Below, piece by piece: positions 15,001-25,344 of a stretch of DNA of 64,000 bases. The notes beneath the pieces are model-generated. The model worked only from the letters and a program-made list of their open reading frames with translations. It was not told the DNA's origin and searched no databases. The stretch is from Tetrahymena thermophila SB210 (lineage: Eukaryota; Ciliophora; Oligohymenophorea; Hymenostomatida; Tetrahymenidae). Made by a program: the position numbers and the translations under genes. The DNA lies in assembly GCF_000189635.1 (NCBI RefSeq), contig NW_002476347.1, forward strand, positions 105,387-169,386. Direction: 5' to 3'. How positions within the stretch are numbered: the first letter of the stretch is position 1; each line of letters opens with the position of its first letter.

Positions 15001-16383
15001 AGGCAATGAACTCCTTCTTGACATTTTCTGGCCAAGCAGTGTCAGTGTAGATTTAAGGATTGTAGACATCATCCATCAATTTAAGAAGACTCTAGATGTG
15101 ATTTTATTAAACTGACCCATGAGTGATAAAATCATCAATATTACCAACTTCAAAATTGACAATATGTTCATTTTGGTATTTAGTGAAGAAATAAAAATCA
15201 GGATCATAAGATTCTTCAGTTAAAATAGGAGGATCTACAAAGTTATACTTGAGTCCATCTTTTTCTACCCAGAAATAAATATTCCTAATTTACAAATTTA
15301 TTTTTTATTTTTATTAAATTTTATTAATTTATTAATTACTTGTGTTATTAATCTCCAAAAAATTAGCTGATTTGGTAGTCAAGTTCTTCATTCCATAGCT
15401 TCTCATCAAATGCATTTAAACCTTTTTCCAATTACTCCATTACCCAGGTTATTTTCTCCCCTATTTAAAAAATATATTTTAATATTTTACTATTTAAATG
15501 ATCAAAAAAATAATGAAAGTTAAATTTTTAAATGGATTCTAAAATTATTTTTAATAATTTTTTATTTGAAAGTTAAACTGATTGAATTTCTTTAATTATT
15601 TGATAATATTTAAGATTGTGAATTAAGAAATAATTATTTTCATTGATATTAAAAAGTAAATTAAAAATTAAGTGGTTTTATAATTTTTTCAAATATAAGT
15701 TGTACTTTTACTGATACTTTGTATTAATTTTATTTATAAAGCAATACAATTAAAAGACCATTAAATACAATTATCTTTCATTCAATTTGTATGGGTTATG
15801 TGTTGTATTAAAACAAGCAAATATTTGGCCAGCTTGCATAAAAATTTAAATAATGCTCAACTAATAAGACTAAAAGATATTCGGTTGATTAGTTTCATTA
15901 CTTTTATGTATCGCAAATAAGAAAAATGTACTAAAAGAAACATAGTACAACCTTCTTAACTTGAATGAAAATAAACCTATAATATAAAAATATAAAAATC
16001 TTACTTGTTTCTTAAGAAATTTATTAAACTCCTCTTTTGTTTTGTTGGTCTTGCTGGCTGCTATCTTGAGATTATTATTTAACTACTTATCTCTTTACCA
16101 TTTTTGTAACTACTCTTACAGAAGGAACTTCAGAAGGGTCTTTTCCATTCTTTTCAGCTTCTTTTCTCAACTCTTCAAGCTCTTCTGCAGGAATATTTTC
16201 TTCTACTTCTTCTTCTACATCTTCGTATTATTCTTTATTGCCTTCATTTTCTTCTCCGTTTGCATGGTTGCCATTTACCTAATTACCATTTGTATTGGTT
16301 TCCATACCATTTTAAGACTAATTTTAGTCCACTTATTCTTAATTATTATCATCTTGTTGATGATTATTTTCGTTATCACTCAT
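1..16383 (-). CDS. Axonemal dynein heavy chain (partial; C-terminus off the left edge)
   Basis: ATP-driven microtubule motor subunit of a ciliary dynein arm. Read with TAA/TAG as Gln from the ATG at 16383, starting [12 protein letters not shown] with an acidic N-terminus. Exon 1 joins exon 2 in frame across a GT-AG intron at 15461-16004, and about 25 shorter AT-rich introns follow. AAA1 P-loop GPAGTGKTE is at 9001-9030, with [10 protein letters not shown] near 8740 and [20 protein letters not shown] near 8515-8575. AAA2 GKSLSGKT is at 7949-7978, AAA3 GNTGTGKT near 6640-6662, and AAA4 [10 protein letters not shown] near 5449-5477. The stalk coiled coil spans roughly 4690-3500, with the microtubule-binding region ([16 protein letters not shown]) near 4010-4080. 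The reading is still inside the C-terminal domain (SLKPLQSW) at base 1. About 2,100 residues precede AAA1, which suits the long-tailed multi-headed class. AAA1 wording ([15 protein letters not shown]) looks inner-arm-like, perhaps the I1/DNAH2 type. The family is certain; the subclass is a guess. Confidence 0.96.
15461..16004 (-). other. Unusually long first intron of the dynein gene
   Basis: On the minus strand the donor is GTAAG at 16004 and the acceptor is AAATAG ending at 15461. Exon 1 (379 nt) leaves one base over, and the next exon completes the frame to read [13 protein letters not shown], so the junction is supported by phase. At 544 bp it is several times longer than the other introns of this gene (mostly about 50-150 bp). 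Its middle (about 15770-15990) is less AT-rich than the other introns. Confidence 0.75.
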
Positions 16384-17293
16384 TCAAATTTTATTCAAAT
16401 AACTTGGAAAAACTAAATATTTTAAAAAATGGATTATTTGTTATTGTTCTTTAACATAATTTATTTTTATGCTATTTATTATTTATTTTACGCTAATATC
16501 ACTTTTAAATATTTTGCCAAAAACAACTAAAAAATGATGGATTATTAGCTAAAAAATATTATTTTACTTTAAAAAGAATGAACTTATGAATAAGATGGGG
16601 CTTTATAATCTTTTTTACTCTAAGGCGTTGTTTAAAGGGACTTTTATATTTAAATTATCAATAAAAGCTTCTATGAAAGATTTCCCTCTTGTTTTTCTTT
16701 GAATTTTTGTTAATTTAATAATTAAATATTTTTTAAAGTTTCTATCAATAATAAATAATGAACAATTGATCATTTATATAGAAAAGTATAGAGCACATAC
16801 TAATTTACATTAATTTTTTGAATTATTTATAAGAAATAAACAACTAAAAGGACAGTTTTACAAGATTTTATCAATACCATAAAATAATAATAAATAAATA
16901 AATAAATTTTTTAATATTGAATTATATTTTCATATGAGATATCTTTTCATTTTTAAATATATTCATTCATTTTCCTTTTCAACTTCAAATCAAAACACTT
17001 CTTTGCATCTTAAAAAATATTTAAAAGCTTTAAAATTATTATATATAACATTTATATATTTCCTTTTTATTCAAAAGAATATTTATTATTTTTAAGAAGT
17101 TATTTCTTAAATTAAATACATTTTTTTTGAGGCTTTTAAAAATGAGCTTTTTGTTTATTTTGTTTACTGTTTGCTTTTATTTTTATATTTTACTTTAAAA
17201 AATATTTACTTTAATATTTATTCCTTTTGCTATCCAATCTATAAAAATTCTATTTGTTGACCTAGAGAATTCTGTTTTAGATTCTCATAATTA
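16384..17293. other. Intergenic AT-rich spacer, dynein 5' flank to tRNA cluster
   Basis: Almost pure A+T with short simple repeats such as (AATA)n near 16880-16905. No reading frame with conserved features was found on either strand. It must hold the dynein promoter, which fires leftward, and the upstream element of the first tRNA gene at its right end. No motif could be assigned to the dynein promoter. Confidence 0.6.
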
Positions 17294-17367
17294 GCCCGTG
17301 TAGCTCAGTTGGTTAGAGCGCGAGTCTCATAATCTCGAGGCCGAGGGTTCGATCCCCTCCGCAGGCA
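17294..17367 (+). tRNA. tRNA-Met(CAU), elongator type, copy 1
   Basis: A 74-nt cloverleaf. The D arm has GCTC pairing with GAGC, the anticodon loop is CTCATAA with anticodon CAT, and the T arm GAGGG-TTCGATC-CCCTC is perfect. The discriminator is A, with no encoded CCA. G1-C72 and the TTC T-loop mark it as elongator, not initiator, tRNA-Met. The acceptor stem has one C4 x A69 mismatch. T6 at 17368 onward is the terminator. Confidence 0.96.
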
Positions 17368-17530
17368 TTTTTTATTTTATTCCAAGGTGAAAATCAAACA
17401 TAGCGAAAAATATTTCAAAATTTATTTAATTTCGTAAGATTGCTTGTGAACAAAAGAAAAGTTTTATTTTTTTCAATAAACAAATTCTATTAGTTGACCT
17501 AGTGTATTCCATTTTAGAATATCATAATTA

Positions 17531-17604
17531 GCCCGTGTAGCTCAGTTGGTTAGAGCGCGAGTCTCATAATCTCGAGGCCGAGGGTTCGATCCCCTCCGCA
17601 GGCA
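17531..17604 (+). tRNA. tRNA-Met(CAU), elongator type, copy 2
   Basis: Identical over all 74 nt to the copy at 17294, including the C4 x A69 acceptor mismatch. It is followed by seven T. Its upstream block is the most diverged of the four (AGAATATCATAATTA in place of AGATTCTCATAATTA). Confidence 0.96.
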
Positions 17605-17748
17605 TTTTTTTATTTTATTATAAACGAAGATAGAAAATTGAAAAACATATTTTTAACTTATAATATTAAATACTATTTCAAAAAATGACTTTTTTACTCA
17701 AATTTTAAAAGTTATCCTAGAGAATTCTGCTTTAGATTCTCATAATTA

Positions 17749-17822
17749 GCCCGTGTAGCTCAGTTGGTTAGAGCGCGAGTCTCATAATCTCGAGGCCGAG
17801 GGTTCGATCCCCTCCGCAGGCA
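17749..17822 (+). tRNA. tRNA-Met(CAU), elongator type, copy 3
   Basis: Identical over all 74 nt to the other copies. Upstream block: CCTAGAGAATTCTGCTTTAG followed by ATTCTCATAATTA. A T6 run follows the gene. Confidence 0.96.
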
Positions 17823-17982
17823 TTTTTTATTTTACTAAAATTGAGAATCGAATATATGAAATATAATTGCAATTTATTTAAAATATCATTAGATTGATAA
17901 TAAACAAAAAAAGTTTTACTTTTAAAAATAAACATATTGTATTAGTTAACCTAGCATATTGCAATTTAGATTCTCATAATTA

Positions 17983-18056
17983 GCCCGTGTAGCTCAGTTG
18001 GTTAGAGCGCGAGTCTCATAATCTCGAGGCCGAGGGTTCGATCCCCTCCGCAGGCA
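17983..18056 (+). tRNA. tRNA-Met(CAU), elongator type, copy 4
   Basis: Identical over all 74 nt to the other copies. The upstream block AACCTAGCATATTGCAATTT is followed by AGATTCTCATAATTA. A T6 run follows. It is the last copy; no fifth copy or partial tRNA was seen downstream. Confidence 0.96.
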
Positions 18057-18734
18057 TTTTTTATTTACTAAAAAAAGACTGAAAATATAGAAAGAAATCA
18101 TTTTTAAATAAATAAAAACTAATTAAAATAATTGGTTTTAAGTTCTAGGCACTTTTAATTATAACAACTGTCCATTTCATTTAAATACATTTGATTTAGC
18201 AAGTATATATATTTAGTAAAATATCAAATATAAAAGTACTTAATAAATGAATATATATATATATGTGTGTTAATTACAAAATAATTTATATTTTTTAAAA
18301 ATTTTTAGTGAGAGATAAATTATAAGAAGGATTTTACGATGATTTCTAATAAAAATCAAAAGAAATTATAATTAGGAATAAAGTTTAAATAGCGAAAAAA
18401 GAAAAAATTTACAATGAGCTAAATGATTCTTAAAAAGTGATTAGGATTTAGTGAGAGTGAATAAATGAAAATAAAATTATTTTGAAAGAAAAATGATGAG
18501 CAATATTTTTTGTATTTTTTTGAATTTTTAAAATTGATTTTTATCTAAAAAATTAATTCAAAAGATTTTTTAAATTCTAATTAATTGAAAAATATTCTTT
18601 TTATTTTTCCTTAAGTTTTTAGAAAGTTAATTTTCCTATTTCTAAATATTTTTTATTATTTTTTTATAATTAATAAATTTGATAAATTTTCTCTTAAATA
18701 TTTCACTAAAAAAGCAAAATATTTTTAATATAAA
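18057..18734. other. Intergenic AT-rich spacer before the unknown family
   Basis: AT-rich, with a TA dinucleotide run near 18250-18265. One 35-codon ATG frame near 18340 ends at TGA and shows no similarity to its neighbours. Nothing else can be supported. It contains the 5' flank of the gene starting at 18735. Confidence 0.6.
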
Positions 18735-19910
18735 ATGGATATTTAAGTTAAGTAAGAATATGATGAGCATATACAAACATAATAAAATTATTTTCTATTT
18801 AACTTCAATGAAAAATAGTTTAATGATGTAAAGGATAAAGAACAATTTTATATGGAGCTATACTAATAAATCTATTAATAAATTATTAATTATAAACTTA
18901 AAATTCATTTTAATTTACCTAAAGTAAATGAATACTAATCTGGTATGTGTTTTGTACTCAAAAGGCCATCTAACTCTAGTTTAGGAAGAATAATTAACGG
19001 TATGAATGCCTCTAAATATTATAATTGCTAGAAAGGTTTAGTATGCTATATAGGCCAATTAGCTTATCTTGATGGTTATTTCAGATACAATAAGACCTTA
19101 GGGATTAGAGTAGTCAGATTTGCTAGCAAAAATCAATTATAACTAAACGAGGATATACTCAAATACATAGACTTTGTTCTAATTCATATATTTGTTAGAG
19201 ATATATCTGATGAAAATCAATTAAAATAAAGTGCATTTAAAGATGCAAATAATTGTTCAAGGAAGGTTTAATCACTATAAAACTATGATTATAATGGATA
19301 TATGGAAAAAGAGTCTTCTGATTCTGAAGAGAAAACGTTTAATCCACGTTTGATAAAATATGAAAAATTAAACAATAATGCGAGATAATTAGTTAAATCA
19401 TAGAGCTAAATGTACTTTGATGGGAGAGATATTTAATTAAAATTAAATGATGAAACATAAATACAGAGTAAATATGGATAAGAATAAAGACGAAAAATTA
19501 TTTTAAAAAGTAATTAGATCAAGATAGTAAAAAAATAGTCAACAATAGAATAATAGAAATAGAATTTTGAATTTCCTTCATAGAAGATCATCGTTAAATA
19601 ATAAAATGAGAGGATAATTACAAATATTTAACAAAAACAAGAAAATAGTTTATGCATGAATAGGGAATATAATTAATATTTGGGAGAAAATAACTAAATT
19701 TAATAGATGTTATTTTAACTATTCATATAAAACAATGATCTTTAATAAAAATTAATAGAAAAAGAAATCTCACAAAAAAAGGGAGAATTGATCGAGCTAG
19801 AAGCAAAATTATAAAAGCTAGTAGAGGAAAAAGAAGAATATATCAGGTCTCCAAAGTTGCTTAACTTATATTAAATGTTATCTAGTGAACAAAAAATTTA
19901 ATTTAGCTGA
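18735..19910 (+). CDS. Unknown tandem-family protein, member A (391 aa)
   Basis: Single uninterrupted frame (392 codons, TGA stop) when TAA/TAG are Gln. Residues 1-60 are N/Q/Y-rich (MDIQVKQEYDEHIQTQQN). A compact domain follows at about 65-160 with CFVLKRPSNSSLGRIING, KYYNCQKG, IGQLAYLDGYF, LGIRVVRF and then FVLIHIFVRD. Next come an acidic and basic linker and a C-terminal charged heptad-like stretch (IEKEISQKKGELIELEAKLQ), probably a coiled coil. No signal peptide or membrane segment is visible. The same architecture recurs at 22449 and, decayed, at 20488 and 20985. I do not recognise the family. It could be a small chromatin-type or protein-binding domain (the IGxLxYLD string loosely recalls BAH-like folds), but this is speculation. 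Confidence 0.85.
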
Positions 19911-20487
19911 TGTTTTACATCTTTATTGCTAGTTAAAACTAAATATTTGAGATATTATTAATCTTTTTTGTTGTTAATATATTAAATTTATGTCTGTTGT
20001 TTATTTTTAAATGAATAATTAATTTTTATTCTTCAATTTATATAAAAAACAATATTTTTTAAATGGAATTATAATATTTAATCATGTTGTTTATTTTTGA
20101 AAATATTATCTTAAAATATTGTAATTAATTGTAATTTAAAATATTATTATTTAGCTAATTTCTGATGTAAAGCTAACTAACTAATTTGATTTTTGATAAA
20201 ATTTAACTTAATATGCCTGATAGTATAAAGATACTTTCATAACTAAGCTAAAATGTTATCCCTATTATTATAGCAAGGATTTTATTTTATAAGAATTCTT
20301 AAACATATCAAAAAGTAATTAAAACAAAAAAAAATTGATTAGCTAGAAATTAAACAAAAAAGTAGAAATGAAAATAAAATTTAGTGTAGAATAAGAGCAC
20401 AGCAAAGAAAATCATAATAAGAATATTTATATTTATAATTTACAAAAACAATTTTTTATATAAACAAAGATATAGAAGCTTACAACA
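19911..20487. other. AT-rich spacer between family members A and B
   Basis: AT-rich sequence, with no supported gene. It probably contains the 3' flank of the intact member ending at 19910 and the degraded 5' part of the pseudogene that follows. Confidence 0.5.
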
Positions 20488-20900
20488 TGATGATATTTCA
20501 TAAGATTTATCAACTACTAATTAATCGGGTATTTACCATGTATGATGGATTTCTAAAAAAGATAAATATGAAGCAGTGATATGCTTCGTAATTAAAAGTG
20601 AACCCTGTGTTGAGTTATCGATAATCATAAAGCTTGTAAGGTTTATATCATATTAATAAAAGAATAATTAATAAGAAATAAGTTTCTTACAAAGGTCTAT
20701 TAGCATATCTAGATCGCTATTTTGAATCTGTATATTGTTTAGGGATTAGAGTATAGAACTTAGTATGTAAGAAACAGACTAAAGGAAGTTAACATTTCTT
20801 AAGTGTTTAGATATTACTTTAATCGATTGTTATCATAAGCACAAGTTTTTGAAGCATGTTTTAGTGATAAATCTTAAATTTATGATTTTAAAGAGTAAAC
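20488..20900 (+). pseudogene. Decayed member B of the unknown tandem family
   Basis: Pieces of the family domain are recognisable but lie in different frames. ICFVIKSEPCVELSIII appears near 20575-20640; after a frame change come LLAYLDRYF and LGIRVQNL near 20690-20765. The GKVYxIG segment between them is garbled, and no coiled-coil tail or single open frame joins the parts. This is either a pseudogene or an assembly with indels. Because intact copies flank it, decay of a tandem duplicate is the simpler reading. Confidence 0.65.
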
Positions 20901-20984
20901 TACATATAAGTTTAGTTATATGATTCAGATAAAAATTTTTGTTTACATCATCCTTCATTAAAATAAATAAAGTAATATAATGTA

Positions 20985-21905
20985 GAACAGGAAGTTAGTT
21001 GAATTAACTATAAATTTAAGATCGGATTCTTAGTGTATAAGTATCCTAATAAAGATTATAATGAAGAGGATATGCGCTTAATTTTAAAAGACCATCAATC
21101 TCTATCCTAAGTAATATTATATATGGTATGAATGGAGCGACAGCGTACAAAGGAAAGTTTGTCAAATAGGCGAATTAGTGTATCTCGATGACCGTTTAAA
21201 GTCTGATAAGAAATTAGGAATCAGAGTTGTAAAATTTAAAAATTAAAAGTATTACTAGGAAAATGAATGTTCACAATATTTTAAATATATGCTAACTCAC
21301 ATATAAGAGAGATATTACATAAAAAACTAATTAAATAAAAAGGTATACTAAATGATGGAATATGAAGATAAAGAGGACTCTGTATACATTATACCTTAGT
21401 AAGAATACATTATTTAAAATGAGCAACCTGTCAAAATAAATGTTTTCAATCAGCAGAATAATTTAAATTTTAAGAGGATTACAAGTCAGCAAAAGCAATT
21501 TATAAAAATGAAAAAAGTGTCTATGAAAAGCTTCTAAATTCATTTTTAAAATAAAAAAATTAGTAAAATTTTATTGGAGAATCAATTTAAGAAAAGCAAT
21601 AGCAAAATTAATCCTACTAATTATAAATAATATTAAAGTAAAAATAAGAGAATATGACTAAACATAATTAATTTAAGACTAACAGCTCTAATTTAAATAT
21701 AAAAATTGAAAAGAAGCCAAACAAAGTAAATAATGATTAAATCATTACATATCAATTGATTATCTAGAATAATGAAATCAAGTAATAATTATTGTAAAAA
21801 TAAATTGAGTAAACGAAGAAATAATTACTAGATTAAGAATAAAAATTAATGCAATTAAGATAAGGAATTGAAAACTTAACGAAACATCCAAATCAAATAA
21901 ATTAA
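20985..21905 (+). pseudogene. Decayed member C of the unknown tandem family
   Basis: The family core is present: LNFKRPSISILSNIIYGMNGA near 21077-21145, then after a frame shift KVCQIGELVYLDDRL and LGIRVVKF near 21150-21235. A TGA closes this frame near 21655. The coiled-coil tail continues in another frame (NEIKQQLLQKQIEQTKKQLL, about 21770-21890) and resembles the tail of the intact copy at 18735. At least two frame breaks and no clear start codon argue for a pseudogene. If the breaks were sequencing errors, this would be a full-length member. Confidence 0.7.
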
Positions 21906-22448
21906 AAAGAATATCTTTTAATTATTAAACTATATTTTTTTAAACTGTTTTAATTATTTAATAAAACTAAATCTTATTTTTTTATTTGCTTCATTCAATC
22001 TAGCAAAATTAAATATTTTGCATATTATTTTAAAAGTATTTAATAAATTATTTTATGATATCATTTTATCTTTCTTAAATATGAGTTATAATGAATTTTA
22101 TTTTTTCTATAAATATTTAAGAGATGCAAATTTTATTTATTAAAAAATTTTAAGATTACTTCTTTTAATTTTAATTCTATCAAAGGCTATTATGAAATTT
22201 AATTTTGTTATTAATCTGCTTAATCTTCTAAATTTTCTATGCATTTAATTAAAGAAAATATTATTAATTTTCATGTAAAAAGTGTCTTTATATTTTGATG
22301 TTGCGAATGAATATCTTGCTTGTTATATTTTTAATACAAAATATTAAATTTCAAAATAATTTATAATTTTTTGATTTTTTAAATTAATTAATTAGTTAAA
22401 AGTAGAAAAAAATAATAAAGAATCTTAATTAGCTAGCTATATTCTAAA
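21906..22448. other. AT-rich spacer between family members C and D
   Basis: No reading frame or motif is supported. Very AT-rich; it holds the 5' flank of the gene at 22449, which starts about 80 bp after a block GTAGAAAAAAATAATAAAG. Confidence 0.5.
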
Positions 22449-23615
22449 ATGAATAACAATATCATAATTAAGAAAGAATAAGTAGATCCAATAGAAGAAT
22501 AATAAGACTATTTTCATTTAGAATTTAGTGAAAAATATTTTAATAGTCTAGAAAATAAAGAAAAATATTATTTGGATGTTTATAGCCGCATTTATGATTT
22601 GATATAGAGTAAAAAACTAAAGATGTATGATGATTTTCCAAAATAAGTGATATATCAATCAGGAGTTTGTTATGCGGTAAAAAGACAAGTTAATTCATCA
22701 TTAGATAGAATTATTATTAATATGAGTGGGTCTAGATATTATAGGTGCGATAAAGGAAAAGTTTATAACATAGGTTCTCTGGTTTATCTTGATGGATTTT
22801 TTAAATTTGATAAAAAGCTTGGAATTAGAGTGGTCAGAGTTTTTAGTAAAAGCTAAAAGCAACTTAACTAAGAAGTCTAAAAATTTATAGATATCATTTT
22901 AGTACACATATATAATAGAGATCTAGAAAATGGAAACTACAAATAAAAAACCATAGATGAAGTTTATAGCAAATCAAAATAAAATTATTAGAATAATGAA
23001 GATTCAAATAGCATGATAGATGAAGATCAATCAGATATATATGAATCAGAACCATATATGCCACCCTCTTAAATATAATAAAAACTAAACCAATAAGTAT
23101 TATAAAAATCATTAAAAGAAAATTAAAATTAAGAAGAATTTGAATACATTGAACAACCTTAAAAAATAAAAGACAATAAAATAAACAAAGATGAGTCAGA
23201 CCGCTTTAAATAGCTTTCTTTACAAAACTTGTAAGTAGACGTAATAGCAAATATGCCTAAATAATAACTAAAACCAGAGTTAAAATAGCAATAACTTTAG
23301 TAATAAGGCAATATTAATTTTGAATATAATTTAGATAGCTAATTAAGTTTAAAAAGTGAAATAAAATTAAATATAGACGAAAAAAACTAAGTTCAATAAG
23401 CGCTTTATTTATTATACATGCAAAATAATGAACTTTAGTAAATATTAACAAAAAGAGATATAGCATAAAAAAAGGCAGAGGTGGCGATGTTAGAATAAAA
23501 GTTAAATAAATTGGTTTAAGAAAAGGAATTATATACTTAATAACCATAGTAATTAAATATAGCTTAAATTATATAAAATAATATAAAAAAAGAAGAGTAT
23601 GATAACTAAAATTGA
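22449..23615 (+). CDS. Unknown tandem-family protein, member D (388 aa)
   Basis: One open frame of 389 codons ending in TGA (ciliate code). An N-terminal acidic/aromatic segment (DYFHLEFSEKYFNSLENKEK) leads into the family domain: VCYAVKRQVNSSLDRIIINM, SRYYRCDKGKVYNIGSLVYL, DGFFKFDKKLGIRVVRVF, then IDIILVHIYNRD. The C-terminal half is Gln-rich (many from TAA/TAG) with a charged helix ending near TKRDIAQKKAEVAMLEQKLN, a likely coiled coil. It is clearly paralogous to the gene at 18735 in order of blocks and length. No membrane segment. Function unknown; the conserved pair of aromatic and Cys residues (YYxC) and the following KG suggest a folded core rather than low-complexity filler. Confidence 0.88.
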
Positions 23616-25344
23616 TACAAGGAACATTTGCAATATATTTTATTATGCAATTTTAGTAATTTTTATAGCAAAAAATTGTTTAACATTTGCTCGTCATATA
23701 ATAGATAAGGGGAATTATTGCCGGTCAACCCATATTAATAACCATAAAACCAAAAATTTAACGTAATTATTTACTTCATTTAAAAAGTTTAATTTTAAGG
23801 AGGTAGAATCTTTTTATGGTATCTCAAGTACTAATATTATTATTAAAATTGTATTGTTAATTAATACAAATGAGTATACTTAAATATCTAAAATTAAAAT
23901 ATTTATATTAAAAATAAAACTAAATAAAAAAATGTAAATTAAAAAATTTTTTTGTTTGTAATTTATTTGTATTTAACTCAATTTCTTAATATTAAAAATT
24001 CTAAAATATTTTAAGATTAAAAAAATCAGATTAATAATAAATTGTCTATCTTTGGCTTTTATTTGATTAAATATTCATTAAATTGATCAGATAATTCTGA
24101 TAAACTCAGTTTATTTTAAAATATTAAAAAAGTTCGCTAAAAAATAAATCAAAATAATTAAATGTNNNNNNNNNNNNNNNNNNNNNNNNNNNNNNNNNNN
24201 NNNNNNNNNNNNNNNNNNNNNNNNNNNNNNNNNNNNNNNNNNNNNNNNNNNNNNNNNNNNNNNNNATCAAAATAATTAAATGTAAAATAGATTACTTGAT
24301 ATAAATTTTTACTAAGTATTTTATAAAAGCTATCAAGTCAACAAAAATCTGTTTTAAATAGCGTATTAAAAATATTAATTACAAAAATGAATGAATTTTT
24401 AATCCAAAAATATAAGATAAATTGTTAATTACCATAATTTATTTGTTATTAATGATCTTCAGAAAGCTATTTTTATCAAAACAAACATAAAATTTATAAC
24501 TAAGTACATTTAAAAGTTAGAATAAATTTAATATATTGATACATAACTAAATGCTATTATGTGTTTTTTTATATTAACATATATTTTTTCACATTCAGTA
24601 TGCAACATATAATTGACATTATAGCTTAAAGATCTAATTAAGAAAATAAAGATTAATAGTTTATTTATTATAAAACAATAAAAGATAAATAAGAATTTAA
24701 AACAGAAGCTAATAAATTTAATTTACTAAGTGGAATAAATAAAATATTTAATTTCAAAATAAATAGTCTCAAGTTAGCGTTAGGTATAGTTTCGTGCATT
24801 AAAATATTAAACTTTAATGAATAATGAATGAAGGGAGATGATATATTTTAATTAAGAAAAGAGTAAAGATATTTATTAAATATATAGGAATATAGTTAAA
24901 AATAAGAAAAAATATCACTTTAATTTGAGAGTATTTTTGAATAGACTATTTTCTTTAATATTTTTTGTTTTATTAAATTTTGATATTAAGAAGCAAATTC
25001 AAGCTTTCTACCTTTTTAATATTAATAAATTATTATGTTTAATTATATAATTCAATCAGAATATTTTTTTTGTTTTTAATGGCAACTCCTTAATTTTTAA
25101 CATTCAATATTTAATAGTTTAAAATGTTTATTTAAAAATTTATTTTACCCAACTTTTAATTGAAATGAAATTTATGTTTGATTTAAATTTTAAAAATAAT
25201 TATCTTGATATTTTTATTAGAATAAGAATAATTATTTTAATTTTATTTAAAATTTGAAATATTAAACAATTCTTATTCAATCAAGCTCAAAATATTTTCA
25301 TTTTTTATTTTTTATATTTTTAATAATTAATTTTGTGTATATTT
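23616..25344. other. Long AT-rich intergenic region containing the assembly gap
   Basis: Mostly featureless A+T on both sides of the N-run. One small frame at 24600-24827 (75 codons, ATG to TGA) ends NSLKLALGIVSCIKILNFN, which loosely recalls a leucine-rich repeat and may be a relic of an LRR gene. It is too short to call. No other gene is supported. Confidence 0.5.
24166..24265. other. Assembly gap (100 N)
   Basis: Exactly 100 undetermined bases, the usual placeholder for a gap of unknown size. The 18 bases just left of it (24148-24165, ATCAAAATAATTAAATGT) are repeated exactly just right of it (24266-24283). The two contig ends therefore probably overlap, and the gap may have no real length. 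Confidence 0.98.

Larger units (their letters stand above)
17244..18062 (+). repeat. Tandem array: four tRNA-Met units with a conserved 5' block
   Basis: Four units with spacings of 237, 218 and 234 bp. Each consists of a conserved block of about 45 bp, an identical 74-nt tRNA and a run of at least six T (RNA polymerase III terminator). The 5' blocks end at 17293, 17530, 17748 and 17982. They share GACCTAG or close variants, then ATTCTGTTTTAGATTCTCATAATTA with few changes. The rest of each spacer is diverged AT-rich sequence. So the block immediately upstream has been held together with the gene, as expected for an upstream Pol III element or for gene conversion whose tract reaches about 45 bp upstream. 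Confidence 0.85.

Noticed and set aside
16042-16416. Plus-strand ORF of 124 aa
   Set aside because: Antisense shadow of dynein exon 1, whose minus-strand frame is verified by its splice junction.
17249-18056. Regularly spaced repeats resembling a CRISPR array
   Set aside because: The repeats are complete tRNA genes with terminators in a eukaryotic genome.
23314-23547. Minus-strand ORF of 77 aa with hydrophobic sequence
   Set aside because: Antisense of the Gln-rich coiled-coil tail of the gene at 22449; hydrophobicity is typical of the complement of Q/K/N-rich codons.
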